Below are positions 1-4,456 of a stretch of DNA of 6,427 nt, one piece after another (positions within the stretch are counted from its first letter, which is position 1; every line of letters starts with the position of its first letter). This DNA comes from Akkermansia sp. (GTDB lineage: Bacteria; Verrucomicrobiota; Verrucomicrobiia; Verrucomicrobiales; Akkermansiaceae): positions 1 to 6,427 of the forward strand of contig JAIFNK010000232.1 of NCBI GenBank assembly GCA_020047775.1, given 5' to 3'. The position numbers and the translations under genes were made by a program. The notes beneath the pieces were generated by a model, which saw nothing but the letters and a program-made list of their open reading frames with translations, was not told where the DNA came from and did not search any database.

Positions 1-413
1 CGAACGGTGATCGTCTCCACCCACCACAGCCAGCCTAGCAGGATGAAGTATCCCGCGAATTCGAAGGCTTTGCTCCAGTATTGGATCGGTGCGTCGCCGC
101 CGTGGCAACCGCAGGAAATATCGAGCCCTTTCGACCAGGCCCAGCCGACGGAGATGGAAAACACCACCACCAGTCCGGCGATGGTGAGAATCGCCCCGCG
201 CCGGAGGATTCCCAACATCAGGCAAAGCCCGGCGATGAGTTCCAACCACGGCACGGTGTAAGCGGCGACGGCATCCAGCGGCGGCTTGACGAGCTGATAG
301 TTCGCCACGTCGCGGGTGAAGCGGTCGAGGCCCGTGCCGAAGATTTTCATGCCGCCGCTGTAAACGAACCACACGCCTAGCAGGACGCGGGCGGTGAGGG
401 AGGCGGCTTGCAT
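1..413 (-). CDS. DoxX/MauE-family integral membrane protein with CGC motif (C-terminus outside window)
   Basis: An open frame from the ATG at 413 runs off the left edge, giving 137 residues without a stop. It starts MQAASLTARVLLGVWFVYSG and has four likely membrane helices at about 6-22, 47-69, 73-92 and 116-133, the usual DoxX-superfamily layout. RVLLGVWFVYSGGMKIF (9-25) fits the first-helix block of DoxX proteins. Between helices three and four lies LDISCGCHGGDAP, with C101 and C103 in a CGC motif like the CGCFG of MauE-like proteins; C64 in helix two is a third Cys. MauE is needed for disulfide formation in methylamine dehydrogenase and works with the thioredoxin-like MauD. No ATG, GTG or TTG lies between the nuoF stop and this ATG in frame, so this is the first possible start. 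It follows nuoF by 36 bp. No Shine-Dalgarno motif is seen. The family assignment is good, the function inferred. Confidence 0.85.
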   Translation of the reverse strand, partial: MQAASLTARVLLGVWFVYSGGMKIFGTGLDRFTRDVANYQLVKPPLDAVAAYTVPWLELIAGLCLMLGILRRGAILTIAGLVVVFSISVGWAWSKGLDISCGCHGGDAPIQYWSKAFEFAGYFILLGWLWWVETITV

Positions 414-429
414 GATGAAGTAGGACTTC

Positions 430-450
430 GCGGCGACCGGTGATCGCCGC
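430..450. repeat. GC-rich inverted repeat between nuoF and the DoxX-like gene
   Basis: On the plus strand GCGGCGA (430-436) and TCGCCGC (444-450) pair as a perfect 7-bp stem around the 7-nt loop CCGGTGA. It starts at the last base of the nuoF stop and fills most of the 36-bp gap. There is no following T-run on the transcribed strand (GAAGTCCTACTTC follows), so it is not a typical intrinsic terminator. It may be an mRNA hairpin adjusting stability or translation between the two genes, or a piece of a REP-like repeat; neither can be shown from one copy. Confidence 0.4.
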
Positions 451-1844
451 TACGCGGGCTGAAGGAAGCGCCGCTGCGCTTCCTCCTCGGGATTGTGCGG
501 ATGCGTCGCGTTCTCCGGCTTGGTGTCGGCGAGCAGCTCATCCCGGAATTTCCCGATGATCGCCTCCACTGGCCAGGACGATGCTTCGCCGAAGGCGCAG
601 ATGGTGCGGCCGTCGATCTGATAGGCCACGCTTTCCAGCGTTTCGATATCGGAAGGACTGGCTTCCCCGGCGACAAGGCGGTCGGAGATTTTCTTCATCC
701 ACGTCGAGCCTTCGCGGCACGGCGTGCATTGGCCGCAGGATTCGTGGGCGTAGAAGGCGTTCAGGTTGTTGAGCACCCACGACATTTTGCGGGTATCGTC
801 GAGCACGATCACGCCGCCGGAGCCGGCCATCGAGCCGCAGGCGGCGAGTGTGTCGAAGTCCATCTGGATGTCCCAGAAATCGAGATCCTTGGTGGTGCCG
901 TCCGGGTTCTTGAGTTTGAAAACCTCGTTGCACTTGAGGATTTTCGAAGACGATCCGCCGGGGATCACCGCTTTGAATTCGCGTCCGTCCTTCGGTCCGC
1001 CGCACATGTCGTAGAGCAGTTCGCGCATCGTCACCTTGCCGACCTCGACTTCGAAATAACCGGGGTTTTTCACATCGCCCGAGACGCAAAGAATCCGCGT
1101 GCCGGTATTCCTGGCAACTCCGAGTTTTGCGTATTCATCGCCGCCCATGCGGACGATGTGCTTCACGTGGCAAAGTGATTCCACGTTGTTCACGATGGTC
1201 GGGCACATGTAGAGCCCGAGCGCCGCCGGGAAATACGGCGGCTTGATCCGTGGATACGGGCGCTTGCCTTCGAGGGATTCGATCAAGCCGGTTTCCTCGC
1301 CGCAGATGTAGGCACCTGCACCGCGATGCACGTAGATTTCCACGTCGAAGCCGGAGTTGAGCACGTTTTTCCCGAGGAAATTGTGGGCACGCGCTTCTTC
1401 GATCGCCCGCTCCACGATCAGCGCCGCTTCCGGAAATTCCTCGCGGATGTAGATGTAGGCGGTGTGCGCGCCGACCGCGTAGGCCGCGATGACCATGCCC
1501 TCGACGAGCTGGTGCGGATCCTGATGGAGAATGTAGCGGTCCTTGAAAGTGCCCGGCTCGGATTCGTCGCCGTTACAGATCAGATAGACCGGCTTGGTGT
1601 TGTTAGGCGGGATGAACGTCCATTTCATTCCGGTCGGGAATCCCGCGCCGCCCCGACCGCGCAGGCCGGACTTTTTCACCTCCTCGGTGACTTCCTTCGG
1701 CTGCATTGCAAAGGCCTTTTTCAAATCGTCGTAGCCCCCGTCGCGCAGATAGCAATCGATCGAAGGATCCCAGCCCTCGCGGTCCACGTTCTTAAAAATG
1801 AGCCGGTATTCGCGGGCGTGCGGCTGCTTGGTGTAAGTGATCAT
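450..1844 (-). CDS. nuoF: NADH-quinone oxidoreductase subunit F (NuoF, 51-kDa, FMN and NADH binding)
   Basis: NuoF takes the hydride from NADH onto FMN and passes electrons through its N3-type 4Fe-4S cluster. The 464-residue product shows the Gly-rich FMN/NADH loop GLRGRGGAGFPTGMKW (60-75), NGDESEPGTFKDR (91-103), the nucleotide-binding block HRGAGAYICGEETGLIESLE (173-192), and the cluster ligands C370, C373 and C376 (ESCGQCTPCREG) with C416 (TICAFGEA). All catalytic blocks are intact. It is slightly longer than E. coli NuoF (445), the excess being a charged C-terminal tail after about residue 440 (KPENATHPHNPEEEAQRRF). The ATG at 1844 overlaps the nuoE stop as ATGA, a classic coupling arrangement. 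The TAG stop is followed by a GC-rich inverted repeat and then, in the same frame, the next gene. Confidence 0.98.
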   Translation of the reverse strand: MITYTKQPHAREYRLIFKNVDREGWDPSIDCYLRDGGYDDLKKAFAMQPKEVTEEVKKSGLRGRGGAGFPTGMKWTFIPPNNTKPVYLICNGDESEPGTFKDRYILHQDPHQLVEGMVIAAYAVGAHTAYIYIREEFPEAALIVERAIEEARAHNFLGKNVLNSGFDVEIYVHRGAGAYICGEETGLIESLEGKRPYPRIKPPYFPAALGLYMCPTIVNNVESLCHVKHIVRMGGDEYAKLGVARNTGTRILCVSGDVKNPGYFEVEVGKVTMRELLYDMCGGPKDGREFKAVIPGGSSSKILKCNEVFKLKNPDGTTKDLDFWDIQMDFDTLAACGSMAGSGGVIVLDDTRKMSWVLNNLNAFYAHESCGQCTPCREGSTWMKKISDRLVAGEASPSDIETLESVAYQIDGRTICAFGEASSWPVEAIIGKFRDELLADTKPENATHPHNPEEEAQRRFLQPA

Positions 1845-2434
1845 GCTGATGGAACCAGGTCAGGATTGGGCGCGTATTTGGCGAGCAGTTCCTCGGCCTT
1901 GCCGGGAGCGACGGCTTCGTGGAAATCATCGTTCACCAGGCAAACGGGTGCGCTGCCACAGGAGGCGAGACACTCGGCAAACTCGACGGAGAATTTCCCG
2001 CACGGAGAAACGGTGATCGGATGGTGATGGGAGTCGCTGGCGGAGCGGTCGATGCCGGTAAGCTCGCACAGGCGCTCCATCAGTTCGTAGCTGCCACCCA
2101 TCGCGCAGGAGAGAGTGCGGCAGACGCGGATGTGGAATTTCCCCGGCGCGGACTGGCGGAAGCCTGGGTAGAACGTAACAACCTCCAGCACCTTGATCGG
2201 CTCGATGCCGAGCTTGTTAGCGACCCACTTGATCGATTCCGCAGAGATATACCCGAACTTGTGCTGGACGATGTGCAGGAGCGGCAAGGTGGCGGCGCGC
2301 TTGCTCTCGGGATAATGCGAGATGCGGTCATCCGCCTCCGCCTCGAGCTCCGGCGTCACCGCGAAGGGCTGATAGAACTTACTGCCGGGAGTCTCGTGGG
2401 AGGCGACGGTTTCTTCGAGCGGAGAGACGGACAT
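1841..2434 (-). CDS. nuoE: NADH-quinone oxidoreductase subunit E (NuoE, 24-kDa homologue)
   Basis: NuoE is the thioredoxin-fold 2Fe-2S (N1a) subunit of the NADH dehydrogenase module and pairs with NuoF in the cytoplasm. The 197-residue product has the N-terminal helical block starting YPESKRAATLPLLHIVQ, the VVTFYPGF segment, and all four cluster ligands: C105 and C110 (CRTLSC), C155 and C159 (ECLASC). The region between the pairs (about 128-148) looks longer than usual and holds SDSHHHPITVSPCGKF, with three His and an extra Cys, C145. The ATG at 2434 follows the thioredoxin stop by 2 bp, leaving no room for a promoter and showing no Shine-Dalgarno motif, so translation is probably coupled. 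The gene ends in an ATGA overlap of 4 bp with nuoF. Confidence 0.96.
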   Translation of the reverse strand: MSVSPLEETVASHETPGSKFYQPFAVTPELEAEADDRISHYPESKRAATLPLLHIVQHKFGYISAESIKWVANKLGIEPIKVLEVVTFYPGFRQSAPGKFHIRVCRTLSCAMGGSYELMERLCELTGIDRSASDSHHHPITVSPCGKFSVEFAECLASCGSAPVCLVNDDFHEAVAPGKAEELLAKYAPNPDLVPSA

Positions 2435-2436
2435 GG

Positions 2437-3108
2437 TTATTTTACGAGTTTTTCAAGTTCTGCGAGATTGCGGAAATTCCCTTCCAGCTTCGTGCCGTCG
2501 AGCTCGCAGACGATCACCGAGGGAATTCCGGAGACGCCGTGGTGGAATTGTTTCCGGAAATCCTGAACCTCGTTGAGCTTCAACTGGGGCCATGGCATTT
2601 TTTTGTTCACGGCGTATTGTTCCATGGCATCCTCTTCCCGGTCGCTGGAGATGAGGACGAGTTCAAACTTGGCGTTCTTGTTCTTCTCGTAGAACTCCAC
2701 CAGCGACGGCGTGAATTGCTGGCATGGACCACACCAGGATGCCGTGTAGTAGAAGACGTAGTATTTCTCCGGTCGCGCGGACGGGGTGAATTTCTTGAGA
2801 GACTTGCCGTCGAGCTTCACCAGATTTCCTGCCAACACCTTGTCGAAAACACTGGGTTTACCTTCGATGACGGGCGCGGGCGGCACCCATGCCGCTAGCT
2901 TCACCGCAGCCTCCTCGGACAGATCGGAGGCTTTGAGCATGACGAGCTTACCGTTTCGCATCTTGAACTCGCCGGTCTTCCCATCGCCATTGTCAACGAC
3001 CTTGACCAGTTCCAACTCGGCGGTCTTGCCGTCCTTACGGGTCCACTTTTCGAAAGCGGCGAAGGAAACGCCAGCACACAGCAAACTCAGGCAAATGATT
3101 TTTTTCAT
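2437..3108 (-). CDS. Secreted thioredoxin-fold protein with N-terminal SHD1-like domain
   Basis: This 223-residue protein starts with a Sec signal peptide (MKK, a hydrophobic core at 4-16, likely cleavage after SFA at 17). C11 lacks a proper lipobox, so a lipoprotein is unlikely. Residues about 19-75 (FEKWTRKDGKTAELELVKV, then a Gly/Lys turn and a LSEEAAVKL ending) match the pattern of the SHD1 domain (R/K-W-T-x-x-DGK, LS-E) often seen in secreted PVC-group proteins. Residues about 95-223 form a thioredoxin fold of the tryparedoxin/nucleoredoxin type: YTASWCGPCQQF with active-site C126 and C129, SSDREED after the next strand, and the cis-Pro loop SGIPSV (P196). The protein is expected to act on thiols outside the cytoplasm. 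It sits between nuoD (18 bp) and nuoE (2 bp), so it is probably cotranscribed with complex I although it belongs to no known complex I subunit family. Its partner is unknown; a MauE-like gene lies two genes downstream. Confidence 0.9.
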   Translation of the reverse strand: MKKIICLSLLCAGVSFAAFEKWTRKDGKTAELELVKVVDNGDGKTGEFKMRNGKLVMLKASDLSEEAAVKLAAWVPPAPVIEGKPSVFDKVLAGNLVKLDGKSLKKFTPSARPEKYYVFYYTASWCGPCQQFTPSLVEFYEKNKNAKFELVLISSDREEDAMEQYAVNKKMPWPQLKLNEVQDFRKQFHHGVSGIPSVIVCELDGTKLEGNFRNLAELEKLVK

Positions 3109-3126
3109 AACAAGTGCATTATAGGA

Positions 3127-4386
3127 TTACCGGTCGCATTCGCCCATTACGAAATCCAACGAGCCGAGGATGGCCGGGATGTCGGACACCATGTGGCCGG
3201 GAAGCAGCTTGGAGGTGATGGAGAGATTGCAGAACGAGGGGCTGCGGATCTTCAGGCGATACGGGACGCCGCCGCCCTTGGAGTGGATGTAGAACCCGAG
3301 CTCGCCCTTGGGATTTTCCGCGGCGAAATAGACCTCGCCGGCCGGGGCGTTGATGCCCTGCGTGGAGACGATGAAGTGGTGGATGAGCTCTTCCATCGAC
3401 ATCAGCACGCGCTCCTTGTCGGGCAGCATGCTCTTGGAATCCGCCAGGTTCACCGGGCCGTCCGGCATGGTGTCGAGCACCTGGCGGCAGATCAGGATGG
3501 ACTGGCGCATTTCCTCCATCCGGATCTGATAGCGGGCATAGCAGTCGCCCTCGTCGGCGATGGGCACGTCGAACTGGTATTTCTCGTAACCCAGATACGG
3601 GCTGTCCTTGCGCAGGTCGCGGGGGACGCCGGAGGCGCGGAGGTTAGGCCCGGTCATGCCCCAGGCGATGGCGGATTCGCGGGAAATCACGCCCACATCG
3701 ACCATCCGGTCGATGAAGATCTTGTTCTTGTCGAGCAGCTTGGAAATCTCGCCGATCGTGACCAGGCACTCGTCGAGAAACTGACGGACGGTGGCCTCGA
3801 AGCCCGGCGGCATATCGCGCAGCTGGCCTCCGACGCGGGTGAAAGAAGTCGTGAAGCGGGCACCGGTGAGCTGCTCGCACATGTTATAAATTTTTTCCCG
3901 CTCGGTGAACGTGTAGAGGAAAACCGTCATCGCCCCCACGTCCATGGCGCAGACACCGACGCCTAACATGTGGGAGGAAAGCCGCGCGAGCTCGCAGCAA
4001 AGCACCCGCAATGCCTGGCCGCGCGGTGGCAGCGTCCAGCCCATCAGTTTTTCGACAGCACACGCGTAAGCGACGTTGTTCGCCAGCGGGGCGAGATAGT
4101 CCAGACGGTCCGTATACGGCACAAACTGGTTGTAGTGCATGTTTTCCGCGATCTTCTCATCGCCGCGGTGCAGGAAGCCGACGTCCGGATCGGCGGAATC
4201 AATGATTTCCCCGTTGAGTTCGAGAATCAGGCGGAGCACCCCGTGGGTGGCCGGGTGGGAAGGCCCCATGTTCAGCACCATCCGCTCGCCGACGAGATCA
4301 TCCGTCTCCGCGTGGTAATGGTCCGCGGCGCGGGCGGCGCGGGCGTTTGCGTCGGGGGCCTCGATTTCTTGAATAGTGGTGCTCAT
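3127..4386 (-). CDS. nuoD: NADH-quinone oxidoreductase subunit D (NuoD, 49-kDa homologue)
   Basis: NuoD is the peripheral-arm subunit of complex I that, with NuoB, forms the quinone-reduction site on the cytoplasmic side of the membrane. The 419-residue product has the family's usual length and ends in the typical MGECDR. GPSHPATHG (41-49) carries the quinone-site His, H48, and YTDRLDY (91-97) carries the quinone-contacting Tyr, Y97; their 49-residue spacing equals that of H95 and Y144 in the Yarrowia 49-kDa subunit. Further family blocks include FLHRGDEK (71-78), MGWTLPPRGQ and the C-terminal KGGGVPYRLKIRSPSF. It is not fused to NuoC. I chose the ATG at 4386. An in-frame ATG at 4500 would add 38 residues unlike any NuoD and overlap the end of the ATPase gene. 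Upstream sequence has only a weak ACAGG as a ribosome site. The next gene begins 18 bp after the stop. Confidence 0.97.
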   Translation of the reverse strand: MSTTIQEIEAPDANARAARAADHYHAETDDLVGERMVLNMGPSHPATHGVLRLILELNGEIIDSADPDVGFLHRGDEKIAENMHYNQFVPYTDRLDYLAPLANNVAYACAVEKLMGWTLPPRGQALRVLCCELARLSSHMLGVGVCAMDVGAMTVFLYTFTEREKIYNMCEQLTGARFTTSFTRVGGQLRDMPPGFEATVRQFLDECLVTIGEISKLLDKNKIFIDRMVDVGVISRESAIAWGMTGPNLRASGVPRDLRKDSPYLGYEKYQFDVPIADEGDCYARYQIRMEEMRQSILICRQVLDTMPDGPVNLADSKSMLPDKERVLMSMEELIHHFIVSTQGINAPAGEVYFAAENPKGELGFYIHSKGGGVPYRLKIRSPSFCNLSITSKLLPGHMVSDIPAILGSLDFVMGECDR

Positions 4387-4438
4387 GCCTGTTTTGCCGC
4401 CGACAGAAACGCCCAAACCGATCTGTTTCGCAAGGGGT

Positions 4439-4456
4439 TTGTGAAAATTTTCACAA
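4439..4456. repeat. Perfect 18-bp AT-rich palindrome, possible operator
   Basis: TTGTGAAAATTTTCACAA equals its own reverse complement. It covers the last Leu codon and TGA stop of the ATPase gene and the start of the 64-bp gap before nuoD, 52 bp upstream of the nuoD ATG. A continuous palindrome with no loop suits a dimeric DNA-binding protein better than a terminator: a hairpin would have only seven mostly A-T pairs with an AATT loop and no following U-run. No matching regulator is encoded here, so the operator reading is inference. Confidence 0.4.

Noticed and set aside
3118..3123. A perfect TATAAT on the minus strand just before the thioredoxin gene, as an internal promoter.
   Set aside because: No acceptable -35 hexamer lies 16-18 bp upstream, and transcription would begin only a few bases before the ATG.
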